Positions 17,226-25,469 of a stretch of 64,000 nt of DNA are shown here, in pieces. Source of the stretch: Hyunsoonleella aquatilis. Its GTDB lineage: Bacteria > Bacteroidota > Bacteroidia > Flavobacteriales > Flavobacteriaceae. The first letter of the stretch is position 1, and each line of letters opens with the position of its first letter. Location of the stretch: contig NZ_JACNMF010000002.1 in assembly GCF_014270105.1 (NCBI RefSeq), positions 124,001 to 188,000 of the forward strand, given 5' to 3'. The notes under the pieces were generated by a model, which made no database searches, had not been told where the DNA came from, and worked only from the letters and a program-made list of their open reading frames with translations. A program made the translations under genes and the position numbers.

Positions 17226-18758
17226 ATGAGCAACGAAAAACGTATCAAATCGGCATTAATTTCTGTATTTAGCAAGGACGGTTTAGCGCCTATTGTAAAA
17301 GAATTGGATAAACAAGGGGTTACCATTTATTCTACCGGTGGTACAGAAAAATTCATAAACGATTTGGGCGTAGGTGTGGTTCCCGTTGAGGACGTTACCT
17401 CCTACCCTTCCATTTTGGGTGGTCGCGTGAAAACATTGCACCCAAAGGTGTTCGGCGGTATTTTGAACAGACAAAACCACGATGGGGATGTTGCTGAATT
17501 GGCTGAATACGAAATTCCTCAAATTGATATAGTGATTGTGGATTTATATCCGTTTGAAAAAACTGTTGCATCGGGTGCTAGCAATCAGGATATTATCGAA
17601 AAAATCGATATCGGTGGTATTTCTTTAATTCGAGCAGCAGCAAAAAATTATGCGGATGTGATTTGTGTGTCTTCCGTTGATGATTACGCTGAATTTTTAG
17701 AATTGATTTCTGAAAACGATGGCACCATTTCGGAAGAAGACAGAAAGCGTTTTGCGGCTAAAGCTTTTAACGTGTCGTCTCACTATGATTCTGCGATTTT
17801 CAATTATTTCAATCAGAGTAATGAAGAAACAGTTTTAAAAATCAGTGAAAGCAACGGCAAGGTGTTGCGTTACGGTGAAAACCCACATCAAAAAGGGTTT
17901 TTCTTTGGAAACTTTGACGAATTATTTACTAAACTTCACGGCAAAGAATTAAGTTACAACAACCTTTTGGACGTGGACGCGGCGGTTAATTTGATGTTGG
18001 AGTTTAAAAATGACGCACCAACTTTTGCCATTTTAAAACACAACAACGCTTGTGGTTTGGCGCAAAGGGACACCCTACACCAAGCTTATGTGGATGCGCT
18101 TGCCGGCGACCCGATTTCTGCTTTTGGTGGTGTATTAATCAGTAATACTGAAATTGATTTGGCCACTGCCGAAGAGATTCACAAGTTATTCTGTGAAGTT
18201 GTGATTGCACCTTCTTTTTCAGCTAAAGCTTTGGAAATTCTTAAAGGCAAGAAGAATAGAATTTTGCTACAAATCCACGATGTAGAAATGCCTCAAACCA
18301 ACGTCAGAAGCTGTTTGAATGGTATTTTGGTTCAGGATAGAAATAACATTACCGATAAAGCCGAAGATTTAAAAACGGTAACCAGTATTGCCCCAACAGA
18401 TGCCCAAATAGACGATTTACTTTTCGCTTCAAAAATCTGTAAGCATACCAAATCCAACACCATTGTTTTAGCTAAAAACAAACAATTGTGCGCTAGTGGC
18501 ACAGGACAGACCAGCCGTGTGGATGCTTTGCAACAAGCTATTCATAAAGCAGGAACTTTTGATTTTGATTTAAACGGTGCGGTGATGGCCAGTGATGCGT
18601 TTTTCCCGTTCCCGGATTGTGTCGAAATTGCCGATAAAGCTGGCATAACCGCTGTAATCCAACCAGGAGGTTCCATTAAAGACCAATTGAGCATCGATTA
18701 TTGTAATGAAAATGATGTGGCCATGGTAATGACGGGCACTCGCCATTTTAAACACTAA
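17226..18758 (+). CDS. purH: Bifunctional AICAR transformylase / IMP cyclohydrolase PurH
   Basis: A 510-residue enzyme catalysing the last two steps of IMP synthesis. The N-terminal MGS-like cyclohydrolase domain (about 1-190) has YSTGGTEKF and RVKTLHPKVFGGIL. The transformylase domain (about 195-510) has LRYGENPHQK, LKHNNACG, the DPISAFGG motif, and a C-terminal ASDAFFPF...IQPGGS and TGTRHFKH. Length and motifs are complete. It is monocistronic, with its own promoter; the downstream 266-bp spacer carries a palindromic repeat. Confidence 0.97.
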   Translation: MSNEKRIKSALISVFSKDGLAPIVKELDKQGVTIYSTGGTEKFINDLGVGVVPVEDVTSYPSILGGRVKTLHPKVFGGILNRQNHDGDVAELAEYEIPQIDIVIVDLYPFEKTVASGASNQDIIEKIDIGGISLIRAAAKNYADVICVSSVDDYAEFLELISENDGTISEEDRKRFAAKAFNVSSHYDSAIFNYFNQSNEETVLKISESNGKVLRYGENPHQKGFFFGNFDELFTKLHGKELSYNNLLDVDAAVNLMLEFKNDAPTFAILKHNNACGLAQRDTLHQAYVDALAGDPISAFGGVLISNTEIDLATAEEIHKLFCEVVIAPSFSAKALEILKGKKNRILLQIHDVEMPQTNVRSCLNGILVQDRNNITDKAEDLKTVTSIAPTDAQIDDLLFASKICKHTKSNTIVLAKNKQLCASGTGQTSRVDALQQAIHKAGTFDFDLNGAVMASDAFFPFPDCVEIADKAGITAVIQPGGSIKDQLSIDYCNENDVAMVMTGTRHFKH

Positions 18759-18816
18759 TTTATTAGGACTGGATTAAAATGTTAACCACTAACGGCTCAT
18801 AAAAAGCCGAAGTTCC

Positions 18817-18864
18817 GCGTTAGGGATTGAACGTCCCGATAGCTATCGGGAGTGGGTAACGCCC
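18817..18864. repeat. GCGTTA-type modular repeat, short form
   Basis: Ends GCGTTAGGGATTGAACG and GGGTAACGCCC flank a TCCCGATAGCTATCGGGA palindrome. It is a 48-bp minimal version of the longer elements at 38573, 49368 and 60445, here in reverse orientation. It lies between purH and mreB; the rest of that spacer shows nothing else clear. Confidence 0.75.
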
Positions 18865-19024
18865 AAATAATAAATTACAACATCCAAACATCGACGAACG
18901 ACGTATAAATCAAAGTTGCATTGATTTAAAAAAGATTTTGAAGCCCCGAATAACTTATATATTTATGAAGTTTTATTACATTTACGGGATTCGTTTTTAA
19001 ACCGCCAAAAATTATTAATAGCAC

Positions 19025-20053
19025 ATGGGATTTTTTGACTTCCTAACTGAAGATATAGCCATAGATTTAGGTACCGCAAACACATTAATTATCCATAATG
19101 ACAAGGTTGTTGTGGATGCACCGTCCATTGTGGCCCGCGACAGGGTTTCAGGAAAAATTATTGCTGTGGGTCAAGAAGCTAGTTTGATGCAGGGAAAAAC
19201 CCATGAAAATATTAAAACCATTCGTCCTTTGAAGGACGGCGTAATTGCCGATTTTGATGCTTCAGAGCAGATGATCAGTATGTTTATCAAAAACATTCCT
19301 GCCTTAAAAAAGAAGTTTTTCGCACCGGCCTTACGTATGGTAATTTGTATTCCATCAGGTATTACGGAAGTGGAAATGCGTGCGGTTAAGGAAAGTGCCG
19401 AGCGTGTGAATGGCAAGGAGGTATATTTGATTCACGAGCCTATGGCGGCGGCTATCGGTATTGGCGTGGATATCATGCAACCGAAAGGAAATATGGTGGT
19501 GGACATCGGTGGTGGCACAACTGAAATCGCCGTGATTGCCTTAGGGGGTATTGTTTGTGACAAATCTGTTAAAATAGCGGGTGATGTGTTTACCAACGAC
19601 ATTGTGTATTATATGCGAACGCAACACAATTTGTATGTGGGCGAGCGCACTGCAGAAAAAATAAAAATCCAAATTGGTGCAGCCACTGAAGATTTAGAAT
19701 TACCACCTGAAGATATGAGTGTTCAAGGTCGGGATTTGTTGACCGGAAAGCCAAAACAGGTCTCTATATCTTTCCGAGAGATTGCAAAAGCTTTGGATAA
19801 ATCCATTTTACGTATCGAAGATGCCGTAATGGAAACCTTATCCCAAACACCACCAGAATTGGCTGCGGATATTTACAATACAGGAATTTATTTAGCTGGT
19901 GGAGGTTCCATGCTACGCGGACTGGACAAACGTTTATCACAAAAAACGGACTTACCGGTTTACATCGCTGAAGACCCATTGAGAGCAGTGGTTCGCGGTA
20001 CCGGAATTACACTAAAAAACTTACCGAAATACAAAAGTGTATTGATAAAATAG
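19025..20053 (+). CDS. mreB: Rod-shape-determining actin homologue MreB
   Basis: A 342-residue MreB. Actin-fold nucleotide motifs are DLGTANTLI (phosphate 1), VVDIGGGTTEIAVI (phosphate 2) and the LAGGGSMLRGLDK adenosine motif. An amphipathic N-terminus (MGFFDFLTED) probably anchors it to the membrane. It organises the lateral peptidoglycan machinery. First gene of the complete elongasome run mreB-mreC-mreD-mrdA-rodA, 20 bp before mreC. Confidence 0.97.
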   Translation: MGFFDFLTEDIAIDLGTANTLIIHNDKVVVDAPSIVARDRVSGKIIAVGQEASLMQGKTHENIKTIRPLKDGVIADFDASEQMISMFIKNIPALKKKFFAPALRMVICIPSGITEVEMRAVKESAERVNGKEVYLIHEPMAAAIGIGVDIMQPKGNMVVDIGGGTTEIAVIALGGIVCDKSVKIAGDVFTNDIVYYMRTQHNLYVGERTAEKIKIQIGAATEDLELPPEDMSVQGRDLLTGKPKQVSISFREIAKALDKSILRIEDAVMETLSQTPPELAADIYNTGIYLAGGGSMLRGLDKRLSQKTDLPVYIAEDPLRAVVRGTGITLKNLPKYKSVLIK

Positions 20054-20073
20054 GGCAACAACAGCCGTAACCC

Positions 20074-20892
20074 ATGCAGCAGATTATAAATTTTATAATA
20101 CGGAACAAAAACTTTTTATTGTTCGCGTTGCTCTTTGGGATTTCCCTGATTTTCACTATCCAATCGCATTCATACCACAGAAGTAAGTTTATCAATTCGG
20201 CCAATTTTTTAACCGGCGGTATTTATAATTCGGTGAACAATGTGAGCTCCTATTTCAACTTAAAATCTCAAAACCAGTTATTGGCTGAAGAAAATAATAG
20301 ATTGAATGCTCGTCTCTTCAACCAAAATATGGAATCGGATTCCATTCCAACGGATAGCAGTTCGACTTTAAAATATAAGTTTACGCCAGCTAATATTATA
20401 CGAAACAGTTATGCCTCAAGTTCTAATTTCTTGTTATTGAACAAAGGTAAAAACGACAGCATTCAGGAAGATTTTGGGGTTATTTCGTCCTTGGGACTGG
20501 TTGGAATTATTGATCACACCTCTGGCAATTACGCCACAGTTATCTCGATTTTGAATACCAGTAGCCAGATTAGTGCACAGTTGCAGAAGACGAATCATTT
20601 TGGTACACTGAAATGGGATGGCAAATCCCCAGAAATTGTGCAATTAATCGATATCCCAAAGGCGGCCACTTTCACAAATGGCGACACGATTGTGACTTCA
20701 GGGCGCTCCTCTATTTTCCCAAAAGGCATTCTTGTTGGTACGGTTGAAAATTCAAAACTGGATGTTGCCGAAAATTTCTATGAAATTAATGTGCGATTGT
20801 TCAATGACATGACCAATCTGGAACACGTTTACATTATTGAAAATAAGGATAGGGAAGAAATTGAAAACCTTTTGAACACCGCAGATGAATAG
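20074..20892 (+). CDS. mreC: Rod-shape-determining protein MreC
   Basis: A 272-residue bitopic protein: one N-terminal transmembrane helix (about 10-28), a short coiled coil (LLAEENNRLNARLF, about 70-85), and two periplasmic beta domains ending LEHVYIIENKDREEIENL. It includes the VVSSLGLVGIIDHTSGNYATVISI-type core, here VISSLGLVGIID. It links MreB to PBP2. It overlaps mreD by 8 bp. Confidence 0.93.
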   Translation: MQQIINFIIRNKNFLLFALLFGISLIFTIQSHSYHRSKFINSANFLTGGIYNSVNNVSSYFNLKSQNQLLAEENNRLNARLFNQNMESDSIPTDSSSTLKYKFTPANIIRNSYASSSNFLLLNKGKNDSIQEDFGVISSLGLVGIIDHTSGNYATVISILNTSSQISAQLQKTNHFGTLKWDGKSPEIVQLIDIPKAATFTNGDTIVTSGRSSIFPKGILVGTVENSKLDVAENFYEINVRLFNDMTNLEHVYIIENKDREEIENLLNTADE

Positions 20893-21391
20893 CTTGGTTA
20901 CGGCACATATCATCCGATTTGTCCTGCTTGTACTCTTTCAAGGGATACTGTTTAACCATATAAACTTTTTGGGGTATATCAACCCCTTTGCTTACATCCT
21001 GTTCATCATCTTTTTCCCGGTGAAAAACAATCGGTTAGCCTTTATTTTTATAAGTTTCATTTTAGGGCTCACCATTGATATGTTTACCGATTCCGGGGGC
21101 ATTCATGCGGCGGCCTCGGTGACTATTGCATACATCAGACCCGTCTTTTTAAAGTTTGCCTTTGGCTCCATGTACGAGCACCAAAACATAAAGTTTGACA
21201 ATACCGACTTTAGCGCCAAAGTGGTATACATCGCCATCTTGACGATTCTGCATCACATTATCCTGTTTTCATTGGAAATTTTTAATATTTCCAACATACT
21301 ATCCATCCTTCAAAAAACGTTATTCTCTGGAATATTTACTATCTTAATGATTGTACTGTTATCCATCATTTTTAGTCGAAAAACCAAATGA
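20885..21391 (+). CDS. mreD: Rod-shape-determining protein MreD
   Basis: A 168-residue integral membrane protein with about five to six helices and the family-like INPFAYILFIIFFP and FILGLTIDMFTDSGGIHAAAS segments. It is part of the MreBCD elongation complex. It overlaps mreC at its start and mrdA at its end by 4 bp, implying tight coupling. Confidence 0.92.
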   Translation: MNSLVTAHIIRFVLLVLFQGILFNHINFLGYINPFAYILFIIFFPVKNNRLAFIFISFILGLTIDMFTDSGGIHAAASVTIAYIRPVFLKFAFGSMYEHQNIKFDNTDFSAKVVYIAILTILHHIILFSLEIFNISNILSILQKTLFSGIFTILMIVLLSIIFSRKTK

Positions 21392-23331
21392 GGCAACTCT
21401 TACTTTTTTTATTGGTCATTTTATGCGGTTTTACCTTTATAGGGCGATTGTTCTATCTGCAGATTTATAAGGGCAGTTCCAGCAACCTCTATGAGGATAA
21501 TGCCATCAGAAAGGTATTTGATTTGCCCAAACGGGGCTTTGTTTATGATAGGAACGGCAAACTTTTGGTGTCCAATCAGCCCTCCTATGACGTGATGGTG
21601 ATCCCCCGTGAAGTGGAACCTTTAGATACTTTGGAATTCTGCAGGCTGCTGAAAATTTCAAAAGAAGATTTCATTAAAAAATACAACAAGGCACGTCATT
21701 ATTCACCCCGTTTGGAATCCGTTTTTGTATCGCACTTATCCAAAGAAGACTATGCTGTATTGCAAGAAAAAATGCGAAAATACAAAGGGTTTTATATCCA
21801 GAAACGTTCGTTGCGACATTATGAAACCACGATTGGGGCGAATGTTTTAGGTGATATTGGGGAAGTAAACAATCGTATTATTAAGAAAGACCCATATTAC
21901 CGAATGGGCGATTTGATTGGCAAACAGGGTATCGAGGCTTCTTACGAAAAAACCTTGCGCGGTGTAAAAGGCATAAAATTCATTCAAAAGGACAGGTTCA
22001 ATCGGGATATTGGGCCATATAAAGATGGTAAGTTTGACACCATTCCAGAGCAGGGAAAGGACATTACCATCACCATTGATGCCACATTACAGGAGTACGG
22101 CGAACTACTGATGAAAAACAAACGCGGTGGTGTAATTGCATTAGAACCTTCCTCGGGCGAAATTTTAGCGATGGTGGCGGCCCCAACCTACGACCCCAAC
22201 ATTTTGGTGGGACGAGAGCGTTCGAAAAATTTCAACAGGTTATTGCGGGATTCTATTGCCAATCCTTTATTCAACAGAAGTATTCAAGGTGTTTATGAAC
22301 CTGGCTCTCCTTTTAAATTAATGAATGCTTTGATTGGTCTTCAGGAAGGTGTAATCACGCCAAATGAAACCGTAACTTGCTATATGGGGTACAGATACGG
22401 CAACCGTATTATGAAATGCCACTGCAATTACGGCACACGAAACAACCTTATTGGAGGTATTCAACGCTCGTGCAATGCTTATTTTGCAACCACTTACAGA
22501 AAGATTCTGGACAAAAATGGCAACGCCTCCGAAGGCATCGATACTTGGAGCAAACACGCACAAAGCTTTGGTTTGGGCAACTTTTTGAATAACGATTTAT
22601 ACGTCGGCCAAAAAGGGAGAATTCCTGACAGGGATTATTATAAGCGTATTTACCCAAAAACGTTTTATTCCACTTATACGATTTCCAATGCCATCGGCCA
22701 GGGAGAAGTAGCTACTACTCCGATTCAATTGGCAAATATGGCGGCCGCAATTGCCAATAGAGGGTATTACTATACGCCTCATGTTATTAAAAAAATCGAA
22801 GGCGAAATCCTCCCGGAGAATTTTACGAAACCAAAACGAACAACAATTGACAGAGCGCATTTCGAGCCTGTAATTGAAGGCATGCTTCAGGTTTACAAAA
22901 AAGGGACGGCAGCTTCCCTTCAGGTGAAAGACATTGAGATTTGTGGAAAAACAGGAACGGTGGAGAATTTTGCAATTATTGATAGTTTGAAAACACAGCT
23001 GACCGACCACTCTATTTTTGTGGCCTTCGCACCCAAAGACGACCCTAAAATTGCTATTGCGGTATTTGTGGAAAACGGGTATTGGGGTAGCCGATTTGCG
23101 GGCAAAGTAGCCAGTTTAATGATTGAAAAGCATATCAAAGGCTATATCACTAGAACCGACCTTGAAGACTGGTTATTGAGACATTCGCTTGAGGACGAAT
23201 ATGCCAAACCTTATTCTGGAGAGCCTTTTAGAATCAATGGGGAAACGAAGCTACAGCTTGTGGACGACAAAGAATACCATCGCCTAAAGAAAGAATTGAA
23301 ACGACTGAACGCAACTACGGAACATGGTTAG
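21388..23331 (+). CDS. mrdA: Penicillin-binding protein 2
   Basis: A 647-residue class B transpeptidase. One N-terminal transmembrane helix (about 3-22), a PBP-dimer domain, then the transpeptidase domain: SxxK as Ser307-Pro-Phe-Lys310, SxN as SCN (RSCNAYF), and KTG in CGKTGTVEN (about 521-523). It cross-links lateral-wall peptidoglycan with RodA as the partner glycosyltransferase, whose gene overlaps its end by 8 bp. The length is typical and the active site complete. Confidence 0.96.
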   Translation: MRQLLLFLLVILCGFTFIGRLFYLQIYKGSSSNLYEDNAIRKVFDLPKRGFVYDRNGKLLVSNQPSYDVMVIPREVEPLDTLEFCRLLKISKEDFIKKYNKARHYSPRLESVFVSHLSKEDYAVLQEKMRKYKGFYIQKRSLRHYETTIGANVLGDIGEVNNRIIKKDPYYRMGDLIGKQGIEASYEKTLRGVKGIKFIQKDRFNRDIGPYKDGKFDTIPEQGKDITITIDATLQEYGELLMKNKRGGVIALEPSSGEILAMVAAPTYDPNILVGRERSKNFNRLLRDSIANPLFNRSIQGVYEPGSPFKLMNALIGLQEGVITPNETVTCYMGYRYGNRIMKCHCNYGTRNNLIGGIQRSCNAYFATTYRKILDKNGNASEGIDTWSKHAQSFGLGNFLNNDLYVGQKGRIPDRDYYKRIYPKTFYSTYTISNAIGQGEVATTPIQLANMAAAIANRGYYYTPHVIKKIEGEILPENFTKPKRTTIDRAHFEPVIEGMLQVYKKGTAASLQVKDIEICGKTGTVENFAIIDSLKTQLTDHSIFVAFAPKDDPKIAIAVFVENGYWGSRFAGKVASLMIEKHIKGYITRTDLEDWLLRHSLEDEYAKPYSGEPFRINGETKLQLVDDKEYHRLKKELKRLNATTEHG

Positions 23332-24601
23332 GGAAACAAACAAATATTTTAAATTCGATTGGGTAACCATTGTTTTGTTTTTGCTTCTGACCGGTTTTGG
23401 ATGGCTTAATATTTTATCGGCATCACATACAGGGGCAACCGTCAACTATTTTGATTTCTCACAACCTTTCGGAAAGCAATTGATTTTTATTTTCCTTACG
23501 TTCATTTTGATTATACTGCTACTTGCTATTGATGCTAAGTTTTATGAGCGCTTTTCAAGTATTATTTATATCGCTTCCATGCTGTCCTTGGTAGGCTTGT
23601 TCCTCTTCGGAAAAACTGTAAACGGGGCAACTTCTTGGTACGCCATCGGGAGTTTTACTCTTCAACCCAGCGAATTTGCGAAGGCTGCTACAGTTCTGGC
23701 TGTGTCGAAATACGTCAGTGATTTAAATACCAACATCAACAATTTTGGTGACCAACTGCGCACCTTTGCTATCATACTGATTCCGGCCCTATTGGTATTG
23801 CTTCAAAATGACACAGGAAGCACTGTCGTTTATGGAGCATTCTTTTTTGTACTATACCGTGAAGGATTACCAAAGATCTACCTCATCATAGGCGTATTAG
23901 TTGTATTGCTTTCTGTTTTGGCTTTAAAATTTGGAGCCATTATTACGACTATAATTGCAACCGTAATTACATTAGTTTTAAGGTTTTTCAATAAAAGAAA
24001 GCTGTCGATTTTACAATCGGCATTTGTTATTATTTTAAGTGCTTTACTGTGTTTTGGTGTACAATTCTTTTACAAGGACGTTTTAAAACCGCATCAGCAG
24101 GACCGAATTAGCTTATGGCTGCGTTTGGAAAAAGATCCTCAAAAACTGGAGGAAATGAAGCGCACATTTGCATACAACCTCAACGAATCAGAAAAGGCCA
24201 TTAGTTCGGGCGGATTTACCGGTAAAGGCTTTTTGGAAGGCACGCGCACCACAGGAAAATTTGTGCCAGAACAGCATACGGATTATATTTTTAGTACCGT
24301 TGGCGAGGAATGGGGCTTCTTGGGGAGTACCTTCGTGGTTGTACTTTTTGTGTTGCTATTGTTGCGTATTCTGCATTTAGCCGAACTTCAAAAATCACAG
24401 TTTAGTCGCGTGTATGGTTATGGGGTAGCCTCCATTATTTTTATGCATTTTATGATTAATATCGGAATGGTGATGGGCCTGATTCCTACTATTGGTATTC
24501 CTTTGCCTATGTTTAGTTATGGTGGTTCGGGACTCTGGGCATTTACCATTTTACTATTTATTTTTATTAAATTGGATTCCAATCGCATCAACGAATGGTG
24601 A
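23324..24601 (+). CDS. rodA: Rod-shape-determining SEDS glycosyltransferase RodA
   Basis: A 425-residue SEDS protein with about ten transmembrane helices. Signature segments: SWYAIGSFTLQPSEFAKAATVLAVSKY, LLQNDTGSTVVYGAFFFVLYREG, QQDRISLWL, GKGFLEGTR, VPEQHTDYIFSTVGEEWGFLG and PLPMFSYGGSGLW, quoted here in short pieces of a single protein. It polymerises glycan strands from lipid II together with PBP2. Last gene of the elongasome operon. Confidence 0.96.
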   Translation: MVRETNKYFKFDWVTIVLFLLLTGFGWLNILSASHTGATVNYFDFSQPFGKQLIFIFLTFILIILLLAIDAKFYERFSSIIYIASMLSLVGLFLFGKTVNGATSWYAIGSFTLQPSEFAKAATVLAVSKYVSDLNTNINNFGDQLRTFAIILIPALLVLLQNDTGSTVVYGAFFFVLYREGLPKIYLIIGVLVVLLSVLALKFGAIITTIIATVITLVLRFFNKRKLSILQSAFVIILSALLCFGVQFFYKDVLKPHQQDRISLWLRLEKDPQKLEEMKRTFAYNLNESEKAISSGGFTGKGFLEGTRTTGKFVPEQHTDYIFSTVGEEWGFLGSTFVVVLFVLLLLRILHLAELQKSQFSRVYGYGVASIIFMHFMINIGMVMGLIPTIGIPLPMFSYGGSGLWAFTILLFIFIKLDSNRINEW

Positions 24602-24651
24602 GTCGATAATCGACATTAGATTATCTCACTCGGACGGGAATTGACACGTAA

Positions 24652-24688
24652 TGTCATGTTGAGCCCTTCGACTGTGCTCAAAATGACA
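24652..24688. repeat. Palindromic repeat (TGTCATGTTGAGC type)
   Basis: A 13-bp arm TGTCATGTTGAGC and its complement GCTCAAAATGACA (one mismatch) around CCTTCGACTGT. It sits between rodA and the deformylase-like gene. A related half-element ends metH1 at 63356. Confidence 0.7.
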
Positions 24689-24727
24689 AGTGCGTATTTT
24701 TTAGTTACAATAGTTACATCATTACTT

Positions 24728-25357
24728 ATGAATAGAATTGTAATAATTGCCTTAATTGGACTTTTTTTTGTTGGATGCTCAGGTTCGAAAAACCTGAAAT
24801 CGGATGGGTTTTCTTCGGAGGAAAAAGGACTCATTTTGAAGGCCGATAGTTTGAAACCCATGCGTGTTTATAAAATCACCAATACAAGCGATTCCCTGTT
24901 ATTACGCAAAAAAAGCACCTATATCAAACCCGACCCGAAAAATAAAACACTTCAACAATTTGTAAAACGGTTGTATGCCACCGTAACCGATAGCCTGTCG
25001 TTGGGCGTGGGTATTGCTGCGCCACAAGTCGGTGTTTTAAAAAACATCATATGGGTACAGCGTTTGGATAAGGATAACTTACCTTTTGAAGTATACCTCA
25101 ACCCCAAAATCGTTAAATATTCTGAGGGGACGCAAACCGTTAGGGAAGGCTGTTTATCAATCCCTGATAGAAGTGAAACCCTCAACAGTCGCTCGCAAAA
25201 CATTAAAATTGAGTACTACACCATGAAGGGCGAGCACCAATCCGAAACTGTGGAAGGCTTTACCGCCGTAATCTTTCAGCATGAAATTGACCATTTAAAT
25301 GGGATTTTGTATTTGGACCATTTAGAACGGGAGATGAAAACTTCCAATTTGAAATAG
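24728..25357 (+). CDS. Exported peptide-deformylase-like lipoprotein
   Basis: About 209 residues. An N-terminal signal sequence ends in FFVGC (Cys16) followed by Ser-Gly-Ser, a lipoprotein signal. The body is a deformylase domain with all three motifs: GVGIAAPQVG (about 96-105), EGCLS (140-144) and QHEIDH (184-189). The expected metal ligands Cys142, His185 and His189 and catalytic Glu186 are present. Cytosolic deformylase removes the N-formyl group from nascent proteins; an outer-surface or periplasmic copy must have another substrate or role. The open frame back to 24641 runs through a repeat, so ATG 24728 is the better start. Confidence 0.82.
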   Translation: MNRIVIIALIGLFFVGCSGSKNLKSDGFSSEEKGLILKADSLKPMRVYKITNTSDSLLLRKKSTYIKPDPKNKTLQQFVKRLYATVTDSLSLGVGIAAPQVGVLKNIIWVQRLDKDNLPFEVYLNPKIVKYSEGTQTVREGCLSIPDRSETLNSRSQNIKIEYYTMKGEHQSETVEGFTAVIFQHEIDHLNGILYLDHLEREMKTSNLK

Positions 25358-25469
25358 AAAGACAACTTGACTTTGTAGAAATTTTCCGCTAACTTCGCCT
25401 AACAGACGATAAAGTTCATTAAAACGCAACTCTATCTTAGTGTTACATGCAAGCCAAAAAAAATCTTCA

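Noticed and set aside
24652-24688. Terminator for rodA
   Set aside because: The hairpin lacks a T-run after it and belongs to a dispersed repeat family; called a repeat instead.
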